Source of the DNA: JBBRHQ01 sp963725315
Lineage (GTDB): Bacteria; Actinomycetota; Thermoleophilia; Solirubrobacterales; 70-9
Direction: 5' to 3'
Length of the DNA stretch: 64,000 bases
Assembly: GCA_963725315.1 (NCBI GenBank)
Contig: CAVRYA010000007.1
Location: 421,635 to 485,634, forward strand
How positions within the stretch are numbered: position 1 is the stretch's first letter; each line of letters opens with the position of its first letter. The position numbers were made by a program, and so were the translations under genes. The notes below the pieces were generated by a model. That model was not told the origin of the DNA. It made no database searches and saw only the letters and a program-made list of their open reading frames with translations. This document shows, one piece after another, positions 35,721-43,829 of this stretch.

Positions 35721-36649
35721 ATGGCAGCCGAATCCGTCCAGCGAACGAGTCGGGGTGTTTGGCGGCTGGCAGGGCTCAGCACGGGGTGATCTCGGCCGTC
35801 CAGCTCATGCGCTCGGCTACTCGAGGGCGGCGATCCGGCATCGGCTCGAAGCACGTGGTCGCCTTCACGAGCTTTTTCCGGCGTCTACGCGGTCGGGCGT
35901 CCGGAGGTCAGCCAGCACGGCCGCTTGATGGCGGCCGTGCTGGCCTGCGGCGAGGGCGCCGTGCTCAGCCACCTCAGCGCGGCCGGACTGTGGGGTATCT
36001 GGCCCGGACCGCTCGAGATCGGCCGCGAGGTATCCCTACCCGCTCACCGGCCGCCCAAGGGTCCGTGGCGTCCGAATGCACCGCCGCGTTCGACTTGCCT
36101 CCGGCCGAGCTCACCCGCCACCGCAGCATCCCCGTCACCTCACCCGCACTCACCATCGTCGACATCGCCCCCCGGCTCTCGGAGCCTCAGCTCGAGACGG
36201 CGATCAACGAGGCCGACAAGTCTCGACTTGATCGATCCCGGTGCGATTGCGCCAACGCCTCGATGACCTGCCGAGGATTCCGGGGCTCGCGATCGTCCGT
36301 CGCTGCCTTGACCGCCACACCTTCGTCCTCACCGACTCCGAGCTGGAACGGCGCTTCATCCGCCTGGTCCGCGCCGCAAACCTGCCGTTGCCGGTGACCG
36401 GGGCTCGATCTCAACGGGTTCAGGGTGGACTTCCATCGGCCCGACCTGGGTCTGGTGGTCGAGACCGACGGCTTGCGCTACCACCGGACCCCTACCCAGC
36501 AATCTCGGGACCGCCTCCGCGATCAGGCCCACGCTCGAGCGGGGCTCACGACGCTCCGCTTCACCCATGCCCAGGTCGCGCAGGAGCCCAGCCAGGTTCG
36601 CGACACGCTCGCTGCGGTCGCGGCCCGTCTCCGGAAGTTGGGCCCCTAA
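35721..36649 (+). pseudogene. Decayed AbiEi-like winged-helix/DUF559 nuclease gene
   Basis: Pieces in all three frames add up to one protein of about 305 residues. N-terminus: VQRTSRGVWRLA then VISAVQLMR, LGYSRAAIRHRLEAR and HELFP, an AbiEi-type helix-turn-helix; middle: MAAVLACGEGAVLSHLSAAG; C-terminus: VDFHRPDLGLVVETDGLRYH and RDQAHARAGLTTLRFTHAQV, a DUF559 (PD-(D/E)XK) domain. At least six frame changes occur within 0.93 kb, both insertions and deletions, far denser than in neighbouring genes. Ends at TAA 36647-36649. Confidence 0.75.
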
Positions 36650-36658
36650 GCTCACGGC

Positions 36659-37587
36659 GTGAGCGCAGAGCTTCCCGCCAGGGTCGAGATCCGCGAGGTC
36701 GGGCCGCGCGACGGTTTCCAGAACGAGCCAGAGGTGATCCCGACCGCCGAGAAGGTGCGGCTGATCGACCTGCTGACGGCATCCGGCCTGCGGCGAGTGG
36801 AGGTCACCTCGTTCGTCCGCCCCGATGTCATCCCCCAGCTCGCCGACGCCGCCGAAGTCCTGGCCGGCATCGAGCGCCGCGAAGGGGTCTCCGTCTCGGT
36901 GCTGATCCCGAACGAGCGCGGCCTCGAGCGGGCCCTGGAGATGCGCGAGCGCTTCGATGAGATCAGCGTCTTCCTCTCCGCCTCGGAGACCCACAACCGC
37001 CACAACGTGAACCGATCGGTCGACGAGTCTCTGGCCGGGCTCGAGCGACGTGCTGGCGACTGCCCGGAAGGCGGGGCTGCGCTGCGAGGGTGTGATCGCA
37101 ACCTCATTCGGCTGCCCCTACGAGGGCGAGGTGCCCGCTGACCGCGTCCTGGAGATCGCCGAGCGGCTGGCGGCGGCCGGCTGCGAGGAGGTCGGCTTCG
37201 GCGACACCACCGGGATGGCGAACCCACTCCAGGTGCGCGAGTTCTTCGCCGCCGCCGGCCGAGCGTCTGGCCGGGCCGCAGCTCACCGCCCACTTCCACA
37301 ACACTCGCGGCCAGGGCCTCGCCAACGTCCTGGCGGCACTCGAGGAAGGCGTGACCTCGTTCGAGTCGAGCTTCGGCGAGCTGGGAGGCTGCCCGGTTCC
37401 GCCGGGCTCGACCGGCAACGTCTCCACCGAGGACGTGGTCTCGATGCTGCACGAGATGGGCATCGAGACCGGTGTGCGGCTGCCCGCACTGATCGAGGCC
37501 TCGCGGGCCGCTCAGGAGGTCCTGGGCCGCCCGCTGGGTGCCCACGTGCTGCGGGCCGGCCCGGTGGACTGGCACCGGGAGGAGTAG
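36659..37587 (+). CDS. mvaB: Hydroxymethylglutaryl-CoA lyase (two frameshifts)
   Basis: Cleaves HMG-CoA to acetyl-CoA and acetoacetate, the last step of leucine degradation. About 308 residues if repaired, DRE-TIM fold: VEIREVGPRDGFQNEPEVIP, VSVLIPNERGLERALEM, EVGFGDTTGMANPLQVREF, AHFHNTRGQGLANVLAALE and the signature GELGGCPVPPGSTGNVSTED. Extra bases near 37046 (C) and 37257 (G) each shift the frame by one. TAAGCT is 6 nt before GTG 36659. Acetoacetyl-CoA synthetase at 43830 could use the product. Confidence 0.9.
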
Positions 37588-37597
37588 GGTCCCGCCC

Positions 37598-37975
37598 GTG
37601 CGCAGCGACGCCTTCCGGGCCGCCGCCGAGGCCAAGGACTTCTCCGCGATCGAGGAGCTGTTCTCGCCCGACGTCGTCTTTCGCAGCCCCGCCGTCTACA
37701 AGCCCTATGAGGGCCTCGAGGCGCTGAAGCTCCTGCTCGGAAACGTCGTCGAGGTGTTCGAGGACTTCCGCTACCTCGACCAGGTCGAGTCCGGGGATGC
37801 CGCGGTGCTGGTCTTCGAGGCGCGGGTCGGCGATCGCCGGCTGCACGGCGTCGACGTGCTCCGTTTCGGCGAGGGAGGCCTGATCACCGAGATGATGGTG
37901 ATGATCCGCCCTCTCAACGGCCTGCAGGCGGTGGCCGAGGCCATGGCCTCGCGCCTCGGCGTCGCCTCCCAATAG
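37598..37975 (+). CDS. SnoaL/NTF2-like protein
   Basis: A 125-residue NTF2-fold protein: FRAAAEAKDFSAIEELFSPD, VFRSPAVYKPYEGLEALKLL and LHGVDVLRFGEGGLITEMMV, ending MIRPLNGLQAVAEAMASRLG. Unlike the 61-63 kb array it lacks the MSQENVE head and ALEAAGLSE tail. TAGGGT at 37585-37590 is 7 nt before GTG 37598, overlapping the lyase stop. Role unknown. Confidence 0.8.
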   Translation: MRSDAFRAAAEAKDFSAIEELFSPDVVFRSPAVYKPYEGLEALKLLLGNVVEVFEDFRYLDQVESGDAAVLVFEARVGDRRLHGVDVLRFGEGGLITEMMVMIRPLNGLQAVAEAMASRLGVASQ

Positions 37976-38018
37976 GCTGCGCGCTCGCTCGAACACCCCC
38001 GAACCAGGAGTCACTCAA

Positions 38019-38903
38019 GTGGAGATCGAGAAGGTTGGCGTCCTCGGCTGCGGCCTGATGGGCCACGGAATCACCCAGATCTGCGCCCAGGCGGGCTGGG
38101 ACGTGGTCGTCCGCGAGCTCTCCCAGGAGAAGCTCGACGCCGGAATCGGCAAGATCGAGAAGCAGCTCGGCCGCGCGGTCGAGAAGGGCAAGCTCGAGCA
38201 GTCCGACGCGGATGCGATCCGCGCGCGGATCACCGGCACGCTCGACTATGCCGACCTCGCCGACTGCGACATCGTGATCGAGGCGATCACCGAGGATCTC
38301 GGGATGAAGCTCGAGATGTGGCGCGAGGTGGACGCGCTGGTCAAGGACGGCGCCTACTTCGCCTCCAACACCTCCTCGCTGTCGGTCGCCGACCAGGCCG
38401 AGGCGACCGGGAGGCCGGAGCGCTTCCTCGGCCTGCACTTCTTCAACCCCGCCCAGGTGATGCCGCTGTTGGAGGTCGTCCGCTCCGGGAAGACCTCGGA
38501 TCAGGCCTACGACCTCGGCTTCGAGCTCGGCGGGAAGCTCAGCAAGACGACCGTGGCCGCCGGCGACAACCGCGGCTTCATCGTCAACCGCCTCCTGGTG
38601 CCCTACCTGCTCGACGCGATTCGCGGGCTCGAGGAGGGGATCGGCTCGGTCGAGGACATCGATACCGGGATGATGGCCGGCGCCAGCCACCCGATGGGGC
38701 CCCTCACCCTCTCGGACTTCGTCGGCCTCGACACCCTGGCCTCGATCGGCGAGATCATGCACGCCTCCTACGGTGAGGACCGCTTCGCCCCGCCGAAGAC
38801 CTTGCAACAGCTCGTCGATGCAGGTCATTTCGGCCGCAAGACGGGCCGGGGCTTCTACGATTACTCGGGCGAGAAGCCGGTCCCGGTCGATCCCGGGGCC
38901 TAG
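38019..38903 (+). CDS. hbd: 3-hydroxybutyryl-CoA dehydrogenase
   Basis: Interconverts acetoacetyl-CoA and 3-hydroxybutyryl-CoA with NAD(P). 294 residues: Rossmann VGVLGCGLMGHGITQICAQA, the catalytic His in FLGLHFFNPAQVMPLLEVV, then GDNRGFIVNRLLVPYLLDAI. In the ethylmalonyl-CoA pathway this supplies the substrate chain leading to crotonyl-CoA for ccr. GTG 38019 is preceded by AGGAG. Confidence 0.94.
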   Translation: MEIEKVGVLGCGLMGHGITQICAQAGWDVVVRELSQEKLDAGIGKIEKQLGRAVEKGKLEQSDADAIRARITGTLDYADLADCDIVIEAITEDLGMKLEMWREVDALVKDGAYFASNTSSLSVADQAEATGRPERFLGLHFFNPAQVMPLLEVVRSGKTSDQAYDLGFELGGKLSKTTVAAGDNRGFIVNRLLVPYLLDAIRGLEEGIGSVEDIDTGMMAGASHPMGPLTLSDFVGLDTLASIGEIMHASYGEDRFAPPKTLQQLVDAGHFGRKTGRGFYDYSGEKPVPVDPGA

Positions 38904-38939
38904 ACCCGGAACCCCCAGCCGGCCCACGAGAGGATCAGA

Positions 38940-39572
38940 ATGGATCAGGACAGTGTCGATCGCATTCGCCGCGCCACCTTCAACAGCTCCCGTCGCGGCT
39001 ACGACCCCGGCGAGGTTGATGCCTACCTCCACGACCTCGCCGACTGGCTCGAGGGCGGCGGGGCGGAGATCGAGCCCTCAGAGGCGGTGCGGCGCGAGCT
39101 CGACACCGTCGGCCGCCACACGGCGGGTGTGCTCAGCGCCGCCGGCGAGGCTGCCGGCTCGATCCGCTCCGAGGCCGAGGCCGATGCGGCGGAGACGATC
39201 GAGGGCGCCCGGATCGAGGCGAACGCCACCAGGGTCGAGGCCAATGACTACGCCGAGAGGACGAGGACCGAGGCCGACGAGTACGCGCAGGCCGAGCGCG
39301 GCAAGGCCGATGCCTACGCGCTGCGGATGCGCGAGGAGGCGGGCGAGCAGGCCGGCAAGATCATCGCCGACGGCCAGAGCCGCCGCGATGCGCTCGAGAG
39401 CGTGATCTCCGACCTCGCCGAGCGCCGCGACAAGCTGCTCGACGAGCTGGAGGAGATCGCCGGCAGCATCGCGGGCACCGCCAGCCGGGCCCGGCGCGAG
39501 CCGCCGTCCGCGGCGGCAAACGGCTCATCCCTCTCAGAGGCCGAGACCACCGAAGCGACCGCGGTCGAGTGA
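38940..39572 (+). CDS. DivIVA-domain coiled-coil protein
   Basis: A 210-residue protein. N-terminal VDRIRRATFNSSRRGYDPGE then VDAYLHDLADWLE is the DivIVA/Wag31 membrane-binding motif (F-x(5)-G-Y-D-x-x-E-V-D-x-F/Y-L). A long Glu/Ala/Arg coiled coil follows, with a Ser/Thr/Glu tail. Such proteins mark poles or septa, or organise enzymes. It overlaps the carboxyltransferase gene by 4 bp (GTGA), an unusual operon partner. Confidence 0.85.
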   Translation: MDQDSVDRIRRATFNSSRRGYDPGEVDAYLHDLADWLEGGGAEIEPSEAVRRELDTVGRHTAGVLSAAGEAAGSIRSEAEADAAETIEGARIEANATRVEANDYAERTRTEADEYAQAERGKADAYALRMREEAGEQAGKIIADGQSRRDALESVISDLAERRDKLLDELEEIAGSIAGTASRARREPPSAAANGSSLSEAETTEATAVE

Positions 39573-41089
39573 GCGACATCCGGCCGGCCCTCGAGGCCGC
39601 CCTCTCGGGTGGGCCGGAGAGACACCACTCAAAGCTCGCTGAGCAGGAAAAGCTGGAGGCGCGCGAGCGCCTCGAGCGCCTGATCGACTCCGGCAGCTTC
39701 GCCGAGGAGGCGCTGCTGGCGAACTGGGAGAGCGAGGGGCTGGGCGCGGACGGTGTGATCACGGGCACGGCGCTGATCGGCGGCCGGAGGGTGGCGCTGA
39801 TGGCCAACGACCCCACCGTCAAGGCGGGCTCGTGGGGGCCGAAGACGGTGGAGAAGATCCTCCGGGTCCAGGAGCGGGCGCTGAAGCTGGCGATCCCGAT
39901 GATCTACCTCGTCGACTCGGCGGGCGCCAGGATCACCGACCAGGTGCAGATGTTCGGAGGCCGTCGCGGCGCGGGCCGGATCTTCTACAACCAGGTTCGC
40001 CTCTCGGGGGCGGTGCCGCAGGTCTGCCTGCTGTTCGGGCCCAGCGCCGCCGGGGGTGCCTACATCCCGGCCTTCTGCGACGTCGTCATCATGCGCGCCG
40101 GCAACGCCTCGATGTACCTGGGATCGCCGCGGATGGCCGAGATGGTGATCGGCGAGAGCGTCAGCCTGGAGGAGATGGGGGGAGCGAAGATGCACACCGG
40201 GGTCTCCGGCTGCGGCCACTTCCTCGCCCCCAGCGACGCGGAGGCGATTGAGACCGCCCGCCGCTACCTCTCCTACATGCCCTCCAGCTGGACCGAGCAG
40301 CCGCCCCCGGCGCCGCCCTCCGAGCCGGCCTCCACGGAGCAGATCGCTGAGATCATCCCCGCCGACGAGAACCAGCCCTTCGACATGCGCGAGCTGATCG
40401 ATCGCCTGGTCGACGAGGGCTCGCTGCTTCAGGTGCACGAGCGCTGGGCGAAGGAGCTGATCGTCGGCTACGCCCGCCTCGACGGGCGCGCGATCGGAAT
40501 CGTCGCCAACCAGCCGCGCCAGAAGGGGGGCGTGCTGTTCGTCGACTCCGCCGACAAGGGCGCCCGCTTCATCCAGACCTGCAACGCCTTCAACATCCCG
40601 CTTCTGTTCCTGGCCGACGTCCCCGGGTTCATGATCGGCACGGCGGTCGAGCGCCAGGGGATCATCCGCCACGGGGCGAAGATGATCAGCGCCGTATCCG
40701 AGGCGACCGTGCCGAAGATCTCGGTGATCGTCCGCAAGGCGTACGGCGCGGGGCTCTACGCGATGGCCGGCCCGGCTTTCGAGCCCGACTGCTGCATCGC
40801 CCTCCCCAGCGCCTCGATCGCCGTGATGGGGCCCCAGGCGGCGATCAACGCCGTCTTCTTCAACCAGATCCAGGCGATCGATGACCCCGCCGAGCGGGAG
40901 CGGTTCGTCGCCGAGAAGCGACGCGAGTACGCCGAGGACATCGACATCCTCCACCTCGCCTCCGAGCTGGTCGTCGACGCGGTGGTCGAGCCCGCGGAGC
41001 TGCGCGCCGAGCTGGTCAAGCGCTTCGCCGCGGCCGAGGGCAAGGATCGCGGTTTCGCCAGGCGGCGAAACCCGGTCACTCCCGCCTGA
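39569..41089 (+). CDS. Acyl-CoA carboxylase, carboxyltransferase subunit
   Basis: Biotin-dependent carboxyltransferase of the PccB/AccD/MccB group, 506 residues: IYLVDSAGARITDQVQMFGG, LLFGPSAAGGAYIPAFCDVV and KISVIVRKAYGAGLYAMAG, with C-terminal PQAAINAVFF. Candidates are acetyl-, propionyl- or methylcrotonyl-CoA. Propionyl-CoA is a product of the malyl-CoA lyase at 3902, and methylcrotonyl-CoA would lead to the HMG-CoA lyase nearby; sequence alone does not decide. No biotin carboxylase subunit in the window. Confidence 0.92.
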   Translation: MSDIRPALEAALSGGPERHHSKLAEQEKLEARERLERLIDSGSFAEEALLANWESEGLGADGVITGTALIGGRRVALMANDPTVKAGSWGPKTVEKILRVQERALKLAIPMIYLVDSAGARITDQVQMFGGRRGAGRIFYNQVRLSGAVPQVCLLFGPSAAGGAYIPAFCDVVIMRAGNASMYLGSPRMAEMVIGESVSLEEMGGAKMHTGVSGCGHFLAPSDAEAIETARRYLSYMPSSWTEQPPPAPPSEPASTEQIAEIIPADENQPFDMRELIDRLVDEGSLLQVHERWAKELIVGYARLDGRAIGIVANQPRQKGGVLFVDSADKGARFIQTCNAFNIPLLFLADVPGFMIGTAVERQGIIRHGAKMISAVSEATVPKISVIVRKAYGAGLYAMAGPAFEPDCCIALPSASIAVMGPQAAINAVFFNQIQAIDDPAERERFVAEKRREYAEDIDILHLASELVVDAVVEPAELRAELVKRFAAAEGKDRGFARRRNPVTPA

Positions 41090-41107
41090 GTCGGCTACCT
41101 TTGGTCA

Positions 41108-41941
41108 ATGAGCAGGGCTCTGTCGAAGGCACCGATCGCTGCCGCGGCCGGCTGCGCGGCGGGATTCGGCGCGGTGATGTTCCTCGTCTACGGGACCTTC
41201 CGGGCAGCCGACCTCGACGCCCGCCTATTCCAGGGCCTAAGCGGACTCGCCACCCCGGCCCGGACCCCCGTGCTCGACGTGATCGCCCACAGCGCCGACC
41301 TGGCGCCCCTTCTCGCCTTCCTCGCCGTGCTTGCGATCTTCGCCCTGCGCTGGGGCCGCCGCGCCCACCTGATCGCCGCCGTCGCCGCGGTCGCCGGCGC
41401 CGCCATCACCACCCAGCTGCTCAAGGTCGGCCTCGCTCATCCGCGGGTGCAACCGGCCTTCGGACACGGCATCGGGCCGGTCTCCTTTCCGAGCGGACAC
41501 GCGACGGCGGCGATGTCGATGGCGGTCGCGCTGGTCCTGGTCGCGCCACGCGGGCACCGGTGGGCGGCCGTGGTCCTCGGCGCCGCATACGCGCTCGCCA
41601 TCTCGGTGACCGTGATCATCCTCGGCTGGCACTACCCCAGCGACGTCCTCGCCGGGACCCTGGTCGCGACCGGGTTCGGCTTCCTCGCGATCGCCGGCCT
41701 GCGCGCGGCGGGCCGCCTGTCCGAAGAGCCGGATCCCAGGGCGGAACGGCGCCAGGCCTCGCCGGGCCTGGAGATAGCCCTGGCCCTCGCCGGAGGTGCG
41801 GTGGCGGTGGCGGCGATCTCGCGGGCCGACACCCTGATCGACTACGCGACCTCGCACACGGGCCCAACTTTTGTCGCCTTCGGGCTCGCCGGGGTCTGCG
41901 CGGCGCTGCTGACGGCGCTCTCGGCCGCCGCCGAGGAGTGA
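41108..41941 (+). CDS. PAP2-family membrane phosphatase
   Basis: A 277-residue membrane protein with about seven helices. Phosphatase motifs: LLKVGLAHPRVQP (K-x6-R-P), SFPSGHATAAMSM and VIILGWHYPSDVLAG. Likely acts on phosphatidic acid or undecaprenyl pyrophosphate at the outer membrane face. TACCTT at 41096-41101 is 6 nt before ATG 41108. Its last codons overlap the ABC ATPase gene start. Confidence 0.9.
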   Translation: MSRALSKAPIAAAAGCAAGFGAVMFLVYGTFRAADLDARLFQGLSGLATPARTPVLDVIAHSADLAPLLAFLAVLAIFALRWGRRAHLIAAVAAVAGAAITTQLLKVGLAHPRVQPAFGHGIGPVSFPSGHATAAMSMAVALVLVAPRGHRWAAVVLGAAYALAISVTVIILGWHYPSDVLAGTLVATGFGFLAIAGLRAAGRLSEEPDPRAERRQASPGLEIALALAGGAVAVAAISRADTLIDYATSHTGPTFVAFGLAGVCAALLTALSAAAEE

Positions 41942-42660
41942 GCGCGGCCACAGCCATCTCGGTCGATGCGCTGGTCGTCGAGCGTGGAGGCCACGAGGTC
42001 CTGCGCGGGCTGGGCTTCACCGTTCCCAGCGGACAGATCACCGGGCTGCTGGGACCTAGCGGCTGCGGCAAGACGACCCTGATGCGGGTGATAGTCGGGG
42101 TGCAGATCGTCGCCTCGGGAACCGTCGAGGTGCTGGGAGCGCCGGCCGGGTCTGCCTCGCTTCGCCCGCGGGTCGGGTATGTGACCCAGGCTCCGTCGGT
42201 CTACGGCGACCTCAGCGTGCGCGAGAACCTCGCCTACTTCTCGAGGATCCTCGGGGTCGAGCCGGGGCGGATCGATGAGGTCGTCACAACCGTGGACCTC
42301 GGCGAGTGCATCGATCAGGTCGTCCGCGACCTCTCCGGAGGGCAACGCTCGCGGGTCTCGCTTGCCACGGCGCTGCTCGGTGACCCGGAGCTCCTGGTGC
42401 TGGACGAGCCGACCGTCGGCCTCGACCCCGTTCTGCGCGTGGACCTGTGGAGGACGTTCGCGGAGCTCGCCGAGGGGGGCAAGACGCTCGTCGTCTCCAG
42501 CCACGTGATGGAGGAGGCGGATCGCTGCGACTCGCTGCTGCTGATGCGAGACGGGGACCTGCTGGCGACGCTGACGCCGTCGGAGCTACGTGCCCGGACC
42601 GGTGAGGACGGGCTCGAGGATGCCTTCCTGGCGCTGATCGAGCGATCGGAGCGAGGGTGA
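41938..42660 (+). CDS. ABC transporter ATP-binding protein
   Basis: A 240-residue ATPase: Walker A LLGPSGCGKTTLMRV, signature DLSGGQRSRVSLATALL, Walker B ELLVLDEPTVGLDP and the switch His in VVSSHVMEEADR. This is the type paired with ABC-2 exporters of drugs or lipids. GTG 41938 overlaps the PAP2 stop (GTGA), and its own stop overlaps the permease start the same way. Confidence 0.94.
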   Translation: MSAATAISVDALVVERGGHEVLRGLGFTVPSGQITGLLGPSGCGKTTLMRVIVGVQIVASGTVEVLGAPAGSASLRPRVGYVTQAPSVYGDLSVRENLAYFSRILGVEPGRIDEVVTTVDLGECIDQVVRDLSGGQRSRVSLATALLGDPELLVLDEPTVGLDPVLRVDLWRTFAELAEGGKTLVVSSHVMEEADRCDSLLLMRDGDLLATLTPSELRARTGEDGLEDAFLALIERSERG

Positions 42661-43394
42661 GCCCGAGGATCACGGCCGCCACCGCCGGCCGGGTCCTGGC
42701 GCAGCTGCGGCGCGATCCCCGCACGATTGCGCTCCTGCTCGTCGTGCCGCCCTTCCTAATCACGCTGCTGAAGTACGCCTTCGACGGCGACCCGCTGGCC
42801 TTCGACCGGGTCGGCGCGCCGCTGGTCGGGCTCTTCCCCTTCATAACCATGTTCGTGGTCACCTCGATCACCATGCTGCGCGAGCGCACCACGGGCACGC
42901 TCGAGCGGCTGATGACCATGCCCCTCGCCAAGCTCGACCTGTTGCTCGGCTACGGGATCGCCTTCGGGGTGGTCGGCATCGTGCAAGCGCTGATCACCTC
43001 CTTCGTCGCCTTCGGCCTGCTCGGCCTCGACGTTGCCGGGTCGACCGCGCTCGTCGTGCTGATCGCCGTCCTCGATGCGCTGCTCGGGATGTCGCTCGGG
43101 CTGTTCGTGAGCGCCTTCGCCCGCACCGAGTTCCAGGCCGTGCAGTTCATGCCGGCGCTGGTCTTCCCGCAGCTGCTGCTCTGCGGCCTCTTCGTCGCCC
43201 GCTCGGCGATGGCGCCGCTGCTCGAGGTGGTCTCCTATGCGATGCCCCTCACCTACGCCTTCGACGCCCTCGACCGGGTGGCGAACGAGGGCGCCCTGGC
43301 GGGGGCGGGAGCCCGAGACGTCGTGGTGATCTGCGCGGTCACGGCGATCTGCCTCGCCCTCGGCGCCGCCACCCTGAGACGCCGCACGCCCTGA
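42657..43394 (+). CDS. ABC-2 type transporter permease
   Basis: A 245-residue membrane protein with six hydrophobic segments, starting with RDPRTIALLLVVPPFLITLL, a typical ABC-2 beginning, and LRERTTGTLERLMTMPLAKL, the coupling region that contacts the ATPase. Substrate unknown; drug or lipid export is usual for this class. Start GTG 42657 overlaps the ATPase stop. Confidence 0.92.
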   Translation: MSPRITAATAGRVLAQLRRDPRTIALLLVVPPFLITLLKYAFDGDPLAFDRVGAPLVGLFPFITMFVVTSITMLRERTTGTLERLMTMPLAKLDLLLGYGIAFGVVGIVQALITSFVAFGLLGLDVAGSTALVVLIAVLDALLGMSLGLFVSAFARTEFQAVQFMPALVFPQLLLCGLFVARSAMAPLLEVVSYAMPLTYAFDALDRVANEGALAGAGARDVVVICAVTAICLALGAATLRRRTP

Positions 43395-43414
43395 TCGAGT
43401 GCTCTTGGGCCGCC

Positions 43415-43789
43415 TCACTCCGATTCGAGCTCGCGCCGGAACGCCTCCGCCGGCTCGACCAGGGCGTCGAGGAAGCGGGCCTGATCGGCCAGGGCGCGGT
43501 CCGAGGTGACGACCCGGATGCCGGCCGGGTCGGGGTCGGCGCGCAGGCGCCTGACGATCTCCGCGTCGGCGGAATTGGGGCCCGGACGCGGCGCGTGGGC
43601 AACCTCGACGACGGGGGATCTGATCGGCGGGGAAGGGGGGCGCTCGAAGACGACGGTGACCTCCGCACCGGTTGCCGCGGCGAAGCGCTCCAGCAGGTCG
43701 ACCAGCCGTACCATCGCCCCGTGGCGATCCTTCCACCAGCCGTCGGGCCGGGTGCCGATCACGTTCATGCCGTCGACGATCCAGCGCAT
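43415..43789 (-). CDS. NYN-domain (PIN-like) RNA-binding protein
   Basis: A 124-residue protein of the YacP/NYN family: RWIVDGMNVIGTRPDGWWKD, VTVVFERPPSPP, SADAEIVRRLRAD and VVTSDRALADQA. The Asp residues in these motifs form the metal site of PIN-like nucleases. TAGGCT (minus strand of 43796-43801) is exactly 6 nt before ATG 43789. Confidence 0.87.
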   Translation of the reverse strand: MRWIVDGMNVIGTRPDGWWKDRHGAMVRLVDLLERFAAATGAEVTVVFERPPSPPIRSPVVEVAHAPRPGPNSADAEIVRRLRADPDPAGIRVVTSDRALADQARFLDALVEPAEAFRRELESE

Positions 43790-43829
43790 CGCGCCAGCCT
43801 AGCCGGGCGCGGCAGGGCGGCGCCCCGGC

